A DNA stretch of 64,000 nt from Erwinia oleae (GTDB taxonomy: Bacteria; Pseudomonadota; Gammaproteobacteria; Enterobacterales; Enterobacteriaceae). Positions within the stretch are counted from its first letter, which is position 1; each line of letters opens with the position of its first letter. The position numbers and the translations under genes were made by a program. The notes under the pieces were generated by a model. It worked only from the letters and a program-made list of their open reading frames with translations. It searched no databases and had not been told where the DNA came from. This document shows, one piece after another, positions 38,996-47,347 of this stretch. Location of the stretch: assembly GCF_000770305.1 (NCBI RefSeq), contig NZ_JNVB01000039.1, forward strand, positions 1 to 64,000, in the 5' to 3' direction.

Positions 38996-40627
38996 ATGGG
39001 CGAGACAGAGCAGTCATGGACGGTGCGCAAGCGCCCGATGAAACTCAGCACCAGCGTTTTTTTAATGGTCAGCTCGGTAATTATTTTAGTGCTGCTGAGC
39101 GTCCATTTACTCTACTTCTTTCAGGTCAGCGACATTGCCCGCGACAGCGTAAAAGATAAGGCGCTGGCGGTGGCGCGCACCCTGGCCACGTCCACTGAAA
39201 TCCAGCGCGCGCTCACGCGGCCCCCGTCTGACAATATCATCCAGCCTGTCGCCACCGCGGTGCAAAAAAACAACAATCTGCTGTTTGTGGTGGTCACCAG
39301 CATGGACGGCATTCGCTATTCGCATCCCAATCAGCGTGCTATCAACCAGCATTTCATCGGTGATGATATTGATGCGGCGCTGAAGGGAAAAGAGAATGTC
39401 GCCATCAACCAGGGCATGCTGGACAAAGCGCTGCGCGTCTTTACGCCGGTTTATAATGCGCAGCGTCAGCAGATTGGCGTGATCGCCATCGGCATTTCAC
39501 TGAGCAAAGTCACCCAGCAGATCAACCATACGCGCTGGAGTATCCTCTGGACGGCGCTGTTCGGCGCGATCGTGGGCGCGCTGGGTACGGTTTGTCTGGT
39601 GAAGATCCTGAAGCGCATTCTCTTCGGGCTGGAGCCCTACGAAATATCCACGCTGTTTGAGCAACGCCAGGCGATGCTGGAATCAATTAAAGAAGGCGTG
39701 ATCGCCGTTGACGATCGCGGCCACGTCACGCTGGTGAATCATCAGGCGCGGCGACTGTTTGAAAGCATGGACGATGACGACAGCGTCGGCATCATGCAGC
39801 GACGCGCCTCCGGCCCGCTACTGGATAACCTTTGCGACGTGCTGCGCACCGGTAAGCCACGGCGGGATGAAGAGATCAGTTTCAACGGCAGGCTGCTGCT
39901 CAGTAACACCGTGCCGGTGCGCAGCAACGGGCTGCTGCTGGGCGCGATTTGCACCTTCAGGGACAAAACGGAAATCAGCCAGTTGATGCAGCGCCTGAGC
40001 GGCATGGTGAATTACGTTGATGCCCTGCGCGAGCACTCCCACGAGTTTATGAACAAGCTGCACGTCATCCTGGGTTTACTGCATTTACAAAGCTATGAGA
40101 AACTGGAAGAGTACATTCTCAAAACCGCCAATAATTACCAGACGGAAACGGGATCGCTGCTTCAGCGCATTAAGTCGCCGGTCATCGCCGGTTTTCTGCT
40201 GAGCAAGATCAATCGCGCATCGGATAACGGGCTGCGGCTGCTCTTCAGTGACGACAGTTTTCTGCCTGACAGCGGCAATGAGCAGCAGGTTACCGGGCTT
40301 ATCACTATCCTGGGCAACCTGATTGAAAATGCGTTTGATGCGCTCGGCCAGCAGCCGGACGGGGAAGTCAGCGTGCTGCTGCACTACCAAAACGGCTGGC
40401 TGTCCTGCGAAGTGAGCGACGACGGCCCCGGTATTCCGGAGGAAAATCTGGAAGCGATATTTGAAAAAGGGTTCTCATCGAAGGGAGAGCTGCGCGGCGT
40501 AGGGCTGTTCCTTACCCACCAGCAGATTCAAAACCTTGGCGGTAAAATTATGGTCGAATCTGAACCGGGCGTTTATACCCAGTTCTTTGTGCAACTCCCC
40601 TGGGATGGAGGTAACGTAAGCGGATGA
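38996..40627 (+). CDS. dcuS: C4-dicarboxylate sensor histidine kinase DcuS
   Basis: 543 aa, E. coli length. Membrane kinase sensing fumarate, succinate, malate and citrate. Order: TM1 (about 20-42), periplasmic PAS-type sensor (about 45-180, with the ligand Arg in GIRYSHP), TM2 (about 185-207), cytoplasmic PAS (about 220-325), then the SPOB-type dimerisation helix with phospho-His in HEFMNKLHVILGLLHL and the HATPase domain (NLIENAFDAL, DDGPGIP, KGELRGVGLFL). ATG 38996 is preceded by GGAGG. Stop overlaps dcuR by 4 bp. Confidence 0.96.
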   Translation: MGETEQSWTVRKRPMKLSTSVFLMVSSVIILVLLSVHLLYFFQVSDIARDSVKDKALAVARTLATSTEIQRALTRPPSDNIIQPVATAVQKNNNLLFVVVTSMDGIRYSHPNQRAINQHFIGDDIDAALKGKENVAINQGMLDKALRVFTPVYNAQRQQIGVIAIGISLSKVTQQINHTRWSILWTALFGAIVGALGTVCLVKILKRILFGLEPYEISTLFEQRQAMLESIKEGVIAVDDRGHVTLVNHQARRLFESMDDDDSVGIMQRRASGPLLDNLCDVLRTGKPRRDEEISFNGRLLLSNTVPVRSNGLLLGAICTFRDKTEISQLMQRLSGMVNYVDALREHSHEFMNKLHVILGLLHLQSYEKLEEYILKTANNYQTETGSLLQRIKSPVIAGFLLSKINRASDNGLRLLFSDDSFLPDSGNEQQVTGLITILGNLIENAFDALGQQPDGEVSVLLHYQNGWLSCEVSDDGPGIPEENLEAIFEKGFSSKGELRGVGLFLTHQQIQNLGGKIMVESEPGVYTQFFVQLPWDGGNVSG

Positions 40628-41346
40628 TTAATGTGTTAGTGGTCGATGATGATGCCATGGTTGCCGAGCTGAATCGCTGCTATGTGGAGCAGATTTCGGG
40701 CTTTACCTGCTGCGGCACCGCCTCGACGCTACAGCAGGCAAAAGATATCGTGCTGAACGGTCAGCGAAGCGTCGATCTGATCCTGCTTGATGTCTATATG
40801 CAACAGGATAGCGGGCTTGACCTGCTGCCTGCGCTGCGCAATGCGCGTCGCGCTGTCGACGTTATCATCATCTCTTCTGCGGCAGACGCCGCAACCATCC
40901 AGCAGTCGCTGCACTATGGCGTGGTGGACTATCTGATTAAGCCGTTTCAGTTTTCCCGGTTTGAAGAGGCGCTCACCGGCTGGCGTCATAAGAGATCGCT
41001 GACGGAAGGCCAGCAGTATTTCGAGCAGGCCGACCTCGACGCGCTTTTACACGGCGCGCCCGTGCAAAGCAGCGCGGATTCCCAGCGGCTCCCGAAAGGA
41101 CTGACGCCGCAAACGCTGCGCACGCTGTGCCAGTGGATTGATGCGCATCCGGGCAGCGAGTTCTCAACGGATGAGCTGGCGGCGGCGGTAAACATCTCGC
41201 GCGTTTCCTGCCGGAAGTACCTGATCTGGCTGGCGAAATGCAATATTCTTTCCACCAACCTGCACTATGGACTGACGGGGCGGCCGGTGTATCGCTATCG
41301 CCTACAGGCGGAATATCAGGATCTGCTCAGGCAGTTTTGTCAGTAA
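40624..41346 (+). CDS. dcuR: Response regulator DcuR
   Basis: 240 aa (E. coli 239). CitB-type regulator: receiver with phospho-Asp in LILLDVYMQQDSG, then a helix-turn-helix (EFSTDELAAAVNISRVSCRKYLIWL). In E. coli phospho-DcuR activates dcuB, frdA and dctA. Here likely targets are the adjoining fumarate reductase, transporter and fumarase genes (inference). The start overlaps dcuS (ATGA); the stop overlaps the convergent apbE stop by 7 bp. Confidence 0.96.
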   Translation: MINVLVVDDDAMVAELNRCYVEQISGFTCCGTASTLQQAKDIVLNGQRSVDLILLDVYMQQDSGLDLLPALRNARRAVDVIIISSAADAATIQQSLHYGVVDYLIKPFQFSRFEEALTGWRHKRSLTEGQQYFEQADLDALLHGAPVQSSADSQRLPKGLTPQTLRTLCQWIDAHPGSEFSTDELAAAVNISRVSCRKYLIWLAKCNILSTNLHYGLTGRPVYRYRLQAEYQDLLRQFCQ

Positions 41347-42302
41347 ACGCTCAGGCTGTAGTGGTTGTCGAGTTGAGTAAAGGTAAACTGCCGGGGCGAA
41401 GAGAAAACAATCCTGCCGTCTTTGGTAACAAAGATGGCTTCAATGTGCGGAACGTCAGCGAGATAAGCCAGGCCCTTCTCCACGCCCAGCCCGTAAATCA
41501 ATGTGGTCCAGATATCGCCATCAAGCGAACGGTCGGAAACGATGGTCACGCTGTCGAGTTCGTTATCAAGCGGATAGCCGGTTTGCGGATCAAGAATGTG
41601 ATGATAGCGACGTCCGTCATGCTCAAAGTAGCGTTCGTAGGTGCCGGACGTCACCACGGATTTGTTGTTAACGCGAATGATACCAAGCAGCGCGTCGTTG
41701 TCGCTGAAGGGCTTTTTCAAACCCACCGCCCATCCTTCGCCGCCCGCATCACCAAGCGTCTGCACGTTGCCGCCCAGGTTGATTAACGCGCTGACGACCT
41801 GCTGCTGCGCCAGATACTTCCGCACCAGATCGGCGATATAACCCTTGGCGATGGCACCCAGATCGATCTCCATACCCGCCTGCTGAAGAAAAACCGACTG
41901 CGCATCGTCGTCGAGCACCACCTGATGCGGGTCGGTCAACGCCAGCAGCGCGATGATCTCGTCAGCGGGAGGAACCGTACTGCCCTGAAAACCGATTTTC
42001 CAGCGTTTCACCAGCGGGCCAATCGTGAAGTTAAAGCAGCTGCCCGGCAGGGCGCTCACCTGCCGGGCCTGTTTGATCAATGCAAAGACGGCAGGCGAGA
42101 CGCGGACGGGATGCCGACCGGCGGCATGGTTAACCGCCATGACTTCGGAGTGAGCCCGGTTAACCGTTAACAAATCTTCCTGCTGCTTGATCAGACGAAA
42201 AACGCGCGCCGCGAGCTTTTCATCATGTTCAAACAGCTTAAGAAGGACAGGCGATCCCATCAGTACGGCGGAATAAGCATAAACGCCCTGCTCTGCGGTC
42301 AT
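41340..42302 (-). CDS. apbE: FAD:protein FMN transferase, cytoplasmic ApbE-like
   Basis: 320 aa. Transfers FMN from FAD to a Thr/Ser of a target flavoprotein in a Mg2+-dependent reaction. ApbE signatures are present: LGAIAKGYIADLVRKYL, INLGGNVQTLG, HILDPQTGYP and the metal-site D in SLDGDIWTT. No lipobox or signal peptide, so it should act in the cytoplasm, unlike classical periplasmic ApbE. ATG 42302 is chosen over the TTG four codons upstream because GAGAAG lies 4 bp before it. Downstream of and co-oriented with the fumarate reductase whose FMN-binding domain is its expected substrate. Confidence 0.9.
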   Translation of the reverse strand: MTAEQGVYAYSAVLMGSPVLLKLFEHDEKLAARVFRLIKQQEDLLTVNRAHSEVMAVNHAAGRHPVRVSPAVFALIKQARQVSALPGSCFNFTIGPLVKRWKIGFQGSTVPPADEIIALLALTDPHQVVLDDDAQSVFLQQAGMEIDLGAIAKGYIADLVRKYLAQQQVVSALINLGGNVQTLGDAGGEGWAVGLKKPFSDNDALLGIIRVNNKSVVTSGTYERYFEHDGRRYHHILDPQTGYPLDNELDSVTIVSDRSLDGDIWTTLIYGLGVEKGLAYLADVPHIEAIFVTKDGRIVFSSPRQFTFTQLDNHYSLSVY

Positions 42303-42324
42303 GATGCTTCTCAATCAGTTAAAG

Positions 42325-42346
42325 CGTCGGGCCCGAGGACCCGACG
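42325..42346 (-). other. Hairpin between fumarate reductase gene and apbE
   Basis: Perfect 7-bp stem CGTCGGG / CCCGACG with an 8-nt loop in the 45-bp gap, no T-run. It may set relative expression or protect the upstream message. Confidence 0.4.
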
Positions 42347-42347
42347 A

Positions 42348-45125
42348 TTAGCGCCGTGCCAGGGCAGCAGCGTTGCGGCCTGCCAGAATACCAAAGATGA
42401 TGATATCCGCCACCGCATTCCCGCCGATGCGGTTCGCGCCGTGGATACCGCCAACCACTTCACCCGCTGCCCAGGCGCCGGTGATCACCTGTTTCTGCGC
42501 ATCGAGAACCGCCGTATCAGTATTGATCGTGACACCGCCCATAGTATGGTGCACGCCGGGCGCAATGCGGATGGCGTAGAACGGGCCTTCACTCAGCGGA
42601 TGACGCAGCGCGGTTTTGCGGCCAAAGTCTTCATCATTCTGATAGCGCACGAAATGGTTGTAGCGATCCAGCGTAGCGGTCAGCGCCTGTTGATCCATAT
42701 TCAGCTTCACCGCCAGCTCTTCCGGCGTTGGCGCAACCTGAACAAAGCCTTTGGCGATATACTCATCGGCTGCTTTGTTGGCGGCGCGAACCTGATCGTC
42801 AAACACCACCCAGGCGCTTTTTTCCGGTAGCGCGATGATTTCTGCCGAAACTTTGTCGCGGGTTTCCATTTCATTAAAGAAGCGCTGACCGGCCTGGCTG
42901 ACCAGAATCGCCCCGCCGCCGCGAATGGCTTCAGAAATCAGGTAAGAGGTGGTCTGTTCCACGGTCGGGTGAATCTGAATCTCTCCCATATCTACCGTGT
43001 CTGCGCCCAGTTTCTGCAACATCGCAATGCCGCTACCGGTTGCGCCTTTGTGGTTAGTGGTCACAAAACCGTCCAGTTCAGGGCGATATTTCACCACCAT
43101 TTCACGGTTGGCGCTGAAGCCGCCGGTGGCAACAATCACGCTTTTCGCATTCAGAATGCGGCTGTCATTGTATTCGTCCACCACTCTGACACCGGTTACC
43201 GCGCCGTTTTCATACAGGATTTCGTCAACGGCGGTTTCCAACAGCACTTCAATGTTGCGCTTGTTGATATTTTTCACCAGCCCGCTGATCAGGAAGCCGC
43301 CGACCGCGGAGCGATCCGCCGGACGGTGGGTGCGGTCGATGCTCATGCCGCCGGTAATGGTGATGTCGTTCAGTTCGATATCATGGCCTGCCAGCCACTC
43401 AATGGCTTCCGGCGCCAGTTCAACAAACTCCTTCAGCAGCACAGGATTGTTTTTGAATTTACCGCCCTTCAGCGTCTCTTCGTAGAACAGCTCTTTGCTG
43501 TCATTGATGCCTTTCAGCTTCTGGAAGCGCGTTTCGGCGGCGTTCATGCCCACCGAGGCCTTAATGGTGTTGCCGCCAATGGTTGGCATCTTCTCGATGA
43601 TCACCACGCGCGCGCCCTCATCACAGGCCTGAATCGCAGCGGCCAGACCGGCGCCGCCGCTGCCCACCACCACCACATCGTAATTTTGCGGCGCCATCGG
43701 GTTGCCGCCTTCGTCAATCACATGCTCTTTACTGGAGGTGGCCAGCGCGCGCGATACCGCTTTTTTCAGCGCCTCGCTCTGTGTGGTGGCGCCGGTGATG
43801 GCATCAACGTGCGGGCTGTTTGCCACCAGAATGCGCGTGCGCAGACTTTCAAAGGTGGTGGTAAAGTCCACGTCGAGCGAGTCGTCTGGCACCAGCATGA
43901 TATCGGTGATGCGATCGGTATCCAGAGTAACGTTGATTTTCAGTTTCAGCGCTTCGGCTTCAACTTTTTCCTGATAGACGCCGGCTTTATATTTACGTCC
44001 GGCGGTGCTCATATCGCGGATCATGGCGTCGACCAGCGAGAAACGCCATAGCGGTTCAGGGATGTTCAGCGCTTCGCGTTTGGTGCTGTCAATAAACAGG
44101 TCGAGATGATCGTTATTAATGATGCGATCGGCCCAGTCCGGGTAGGCAATGCAGGCTTTACCGACGGCGATCAGGTCGAAACCTTTTTCCAGCCCCAGTT
44201 CCGCATCGGCCTTGTTCACCACGCCGCCGACGCCGATGACCGGCACTTTCGCCAGCGTCTCTGAACGCATGGCGCGATATTTCTCAATCAGCGGCGTCGG
44301 GTCATCACGATCGACGATTGAAGAACGCAGCAGCTGACCCACGGAGAAGTGCACGTAGTCCAGCCCGCGCGCGGCAAGTTTTTCCAGCAGGTACATGGTG
44401 TCGTCGAAGCGGATACCGGGAACTTCAATCTCTTCCGGCGAAAAGCGGTAACCAATAATAAAGGTATCATCGGCAAAGCGCTCCGCCATTTTATGGGTGA
44501 TTTCGAGCACTTCCAGCGGGAAACGGGCGCGGTTATCGCGGCTGCCGCCCCATTTGTCGTCGCGCTGGTTAGAGTTAGGTGAATAAAACTGCTGGATCAG
44601 ATAGGTGTTCGCGCCGTGGATCTCCACGCCGTCGAATCCGGCTTTGATCGCGCGGTTTACCGCATCGCCGAATTTAGTGATCATCACGTCAACTTCTTCA
44701 GCGGTAAGAGCTTTCGGCGTGGTGGCGCCTTCGCGCGGCGCGGCAATAGCGCTTGGCGCAACCGGGGTTCTGCCGCCGATCAGCTGGGGCTCAACCATCC
44801 TGCCGCCGTGATAGATCTGCAAAATCGCTTTCGACCCTTCGGATTTAATCGCCTCAGCGATTTTCGCCAGTCCGGAAATTTTGTTATCGCTGTCGATGGC
44901 GATAGCGCCAGGAAAGGCCGGGCCGAGCGGATCGATGAAGCAGCATTCAACGATCACCGTACCGATACTGCCCGCGCGATCGCGATAGTATTCAACCAGT
45001 TCGCTGGTAACGGTGCCGTCGTAAAAGCCTGTGCAGGTGGTCATAGGCGCCATCAGCAGTCGATTTTTCAATACGGCGCCGTTTGGCAACGTAAGGGGAT
45101 TGAGAATTGGCGTGAGCGTATTCAT
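42348..45125 (-). CDS. Soluble three-domain NADH:fumarate reductase (OYE - FMN-binding - FAD domains)
   Basis: 925 aa, no signal peptide or membrane segment. Residues 1-370 are an old-yellow-enzyme NADH:flavin oxidoreductase barrel (LLMAPMTT, DGVEIHGANTYLIQQF); about 380-460 an FMN_bind domain whose DAITGATT motif (441-448) holds the Thr expected to receive FMN from ApbE; about 480-925 a fumarate reductase flavoprotein domain with Rossmann GSGGAGLAAA (488-497), GGHTM-type active-site segments (THRPADRS, HHTMGG) and HGANRIGGNAVADI. This matches the cytoplasmic NADH:fumarate reductase type known from Klebsiella: NADH to FMN to FAD to fumarate, recycling NAD+ without a proton-motive force. Related acrylate or urocanate reductases remain possible. 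Confidence 0.9.
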   Translation of the reverse strand: MNTLTPILNPLTLPNGAVLKNRLLMAPMTTCTGFYDGTVTSELVEYYRDRAGSIGTVIVECCFIDPLGPAFPGAIAIDSDNKISGLAKIAEAIKSEGSKAILQIYHGGRMVEPQLIGGRTPVAPSAIAAPREGATTPKALTAEEVDVMITKFGDAVNRAIKAGFDGVEIHGANTYLIQQFYSPNSNQRDDKWGGSRDNRARFPLEVLEITHKMAERFADDTFIIGYRFSPEEIEVPGIRFDDTMYLLEKLAARGLDYVHFSVGQLLRSSIVDRDDPTPLIEKYRAMRSETLAKVPVIGVGGVVNKADAELGLEKGFDLIAVGKACIAYPDWADRIINNDHLDLFIDSTKREALNIPEPLWRFSLVDAMIRDMSTAGRKYKAGVYQEKVEAEALKLKINVTLDTDRITDIMLVPDDSLDVDFTTTFESLRTRILVANSPHVDAITGATTQSEALKKAVSRALATSSKEHVIDEGGNPMAPQNYDVVVVGSGGAGLAAAIQACDEGARVVIIEKMPTIGGNTIKASVGMNAAETRFQKLKGINDSKELFYEETLKGGKFKNNPVLLKEFVELAPEAIEWLAGHDIELNDITITGGMSIDRTHRPADRSAVGGFLISGLVKNINKRNIEVLLETAVDEILYENGAVTGVRVVDEYNDSRILNAKSVIVATGGFSANREMVVKYRPELDGFVTTNHKGATGSGIAMLQKLGADTVDMGEIQIHPTVEQTTSYLISEAIRGGGAILVSQAGQRFFNEMETRDKVSAEIIALPEKSAWVVFDDQVRAANKAADEYIAKGFVQVAPTPEELAVKLNMDQQALTATLDRYNHFVRYQNDEDFGRKTALRHPLSEGPFYAIRIAPGVHHTMGGVTINTDTAVLDAQKQVITGAWAAGEVVGGIHGANRIGGNAVADIIIFGILAGRNAAALARR

Positions 45126-45704
45126 AAGATTAACTCCAAATATTAAAAGCCGGAATTCTTTATCGGTTTCATCTGTTATTCGTTTTTATTTAAAACCGAT
45201 GACATGGGGTTAATATAACGGTGTTTTTAGTTTCAAAACCTGCAACTTTAGTTAATTAACTAATTAACCCCTTAATTTGAATTAATACCCCTTATGGGAT
45301 AAATTTTAGTTTACGAGCTGTTAAATTAATAACGTTTTTTAGTAACATTTTATTTACCTCGATTTTAACAGGTAATGTCCACATGTTACAGGTATGCAAA
45401 AAACCTATGTCAATCGCACCGTTAGAGCACATTTCATCCCAAAATAAGACGCCAGCCTGCAACATTTGTAACGTAGCGGTGCGCTTTTTTCTAAATTAAA
45501 ATCCGCCGCTTTCGAGCTTGATTCAGATCAAAATTTGCTGCAAAGAAAGGCGCATTATGTAATCATTAATGAGTAGCAGATGATTTATCTCTTTTTTAAT
45601 AAAGAATCATCTACAGTTTGCCGATAATGCGCCTAAATAGAATTAAACGAATACGCGTTATTCCGCTCATCGCCGAATTTTCTTAACTACAAAAGACCAA
45701 GACT
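45126..45704. other. Divergent regulatory region, fumarate reductase / transporter
   Basis: 579 bp with no gene, markedly AT-rich from about 45160 to 45360 (repeated TTAATTAACTAATTAA-type sequence). The FNR box at 45518 is the only clear site. DcuR sites cannot be recognised by eye. Confidence 0.7.
45518..45531 (+). promoter_or_regulatory. FNR box upstream of the dicarboxylate transporter
   Basis: TTGAT-TCAG-ATCAA, exact FNR consensus. A -10 like CATTAT at 45553-45558 places the box centre at about -41.5 for rightward transcription, the class II activator position. Confidence 0.8.
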
Positions 45705-47216
45705 ATGAAACAAATATCAACACCCACCGCTCCCGGAAAAGCGCCAGATGCGCCGAAAGGGAAAAAGAATGCACTGATATTTATGTTGCTCCCGATAGTG
45801 GTATCCGTAGTGCTGCTGTTGATCCCGGTTCCTGAAGGTCTGGAACCCTATGCCTGGCACTTTTTTGCTATCTTTGTCGGCGTCATCGTTGGCCTGATCT
45901 TCGAACCGCTGCCCGGCGCCGTAATCGGTCTGACCGGCGTGGTGGTCATTGCGCTCTTCAGCCAGTGGCTGCTGTTCAGCCCGGCAGAGATCGCCGATCC
46001 GAAGTTCAAAATGGCCGCACAGTCTTTTAAATGGGCGGTGAGCGGCTTCGGTAACTCGACCGTCTGGCTGATCTTCGGCGCCTTTATGTTCGCTGCGGGC
46101 TATGACAAAACGCAGTTTGGCCGCCGACTGGCGCTGGTTCTGGTGAAGTATCTTGGCCGCCGCAGCCTCACGCTGGGCTATGCCATCACCTTCGCCGATC
46201 TGCTGCTCGCACCGTTCACCCCGTCTAACACCGCGCGAAGCGGCGGCACCATCTACCCGATTATCGCCAACCTGCCGCCGCTGTATGGCTCAAAGCCCAA
46301 CGATCCCAGCGCGCGCAAAATTGGCTCGTACCTGATGTGGGTCGCCATCACCGCAACCTGTATCACCAGTTCAATGTTCTTGTCCGCGCTGGCACCGAAC
46401 CTGCTGGCGCTGGCGCTGGTGAAAAGCATCGTGGGCTTTGACATCTCCTGGGGAAGCTGGTTTATCGCCTTCCTGCCGCTGGGCGTGCTGCTGATCCTGA
46501 CCATGCCGCTGCTGGCCTACTGGTTCTATCCGCCAGAAGTGAAAGTTAACGACGAAGTACCGCGTTGGGCGAGCAGTGAACTGGAGAAGCTGGGCCGCCT
46601 TTCACGTAACGAAATTCTGCTGCTGGTGTTTGTCTGCTGCGCGCTGCTGATGTGGATTTTTGCCACCGCCTGGATTGAACCGGCGATGGCTGCGCTGCTG
46701 GTGATTGTGCTGATGCTGTGGACCGGCGTGCTGAACTGGAACGACATTACCAGCAACAAACCGGCCTGGAACACTTTCGCCTGGTTTGCCACCCTGGTGG
46801 CGTTGGCAGATGGTCTGGCGCGCGTTGGCTTTATCGCCTGGCTGGGCAAAGAGGGCGGCTCGCTGCTGACCGGTATTCAGCCGAACGTGGCGGCGGTGAT
46901 GCTGCTGGTGGCGTTCTTCCTGCTGCACTATCTGTTTGCCAGCACCACGGCGCACACCACCGCGCTGCTGCCTGCCATGCTGACCATTGCGGCTTCCATA
47001 CCCGGCATCAACATGCCCGTTTTCTGCCTGATGATGTGTACGTCGCTGGGCGTGATGGGCATCATCACGCCGTACGGCACCGGCCCAAGCCCGATTTACT
47101 ACGGCAGCGGCTATCTGCCTACCAAAGACTACTGGCGGCTGGGCACCATCTTCGGCGGCATCTTCCTGCTCGCCATGATGCTGATTGCCTATCCGTGGAT
47201 GGTAATGATGTTCTGA
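45705..47216 (+). CDS. DASS-family anion transporter (CitT/TtdT-like)
   Basis: 503 aa inner-membrane protein with about 12-14 hydrophobic segments. Divalent anion:Na+ symporter/antiporter family of the CitT/TtdT branch: the two conserved SNT-type hairpins are TPSNTARSGGTIYPI and FASTTAHTTALLPAM, and GTGPSPIYYGSGYL lies near the end. Relatives exchange citrate, tartrate or 2-oxoglutarate for succinate. Next to fumarase, fumarate reductase and dcuSR, an antiporter taking in a C4-dicarboxylate, tartrate or citrate in return for succinate is likely (inference). fumA follows after 131 bp. Confidence 0.85.
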   Translation: MKQISTPTAPGKAPDAPKGKKNALIFMLLPIVVSVVLLLIPVPEGLEPYAWHFFAIFVGVIVGLIFEPLPGAVIGLTGVVVIALFSQWLLFSPAEIADPKFKMAAQSFKWAVSGFGNSTVWLIFGAFMFAAGYDKTQFGRRLALVLVKYLGRRSLTLGYAITFADLLLAPFTPSNTARSGGTIYPIIANLPPLYGSKPNDPSARKIGSYLMWVAITATCITSSMFLSALAPNLLALALVKSIVGFDISWGSWFIAFLPLGVLLILTMPLLAYWFYPPEVKVNDEVPRWASSELEKLGRLSRNEILLLVFVCCALLMWIFATAWIEPAMAALLVIVLMLWTGVLNWNDITSNKPAWNTFAWFATLVALADGLARVGFIAWLGKEGGSLLTGIQPNVAAVMLLVAFFLLHYLFASTTAHTTALLPAMLTIAASIPGINMPVFCLMMCTSLGVMGIITPYGTGPSPIYYGSGYLPTKDYWRLGTIFGGIFLLAMMLIAYPWMVMMF

Positions 47217-47249
47217 TCCCGCAGTGGAATGAACGGTAATACTCCTTCA

Positions 47250-47275
47250 CCTGTCGGCCCTGAAGGGTCGGCAGG
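47250..47275 (+). other. Intergenic hairpin between transporter and fumA
   Basis: 11-bp RNA stem CCTGTCGGCCC / GGGTCGGCAGG (two G-U pairs) with TGAA loop, no T-run. It could be a processing or stability element in a shared transcript. Confidence 0.4.
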
Positions 47276-47347
47276 ACAACAACAAAAATGTCGCCGTGAT
47301 GTTGTCCGGCCAGAAGCGCGGGCAACCTGTCATTAAGTGAGAGCACA

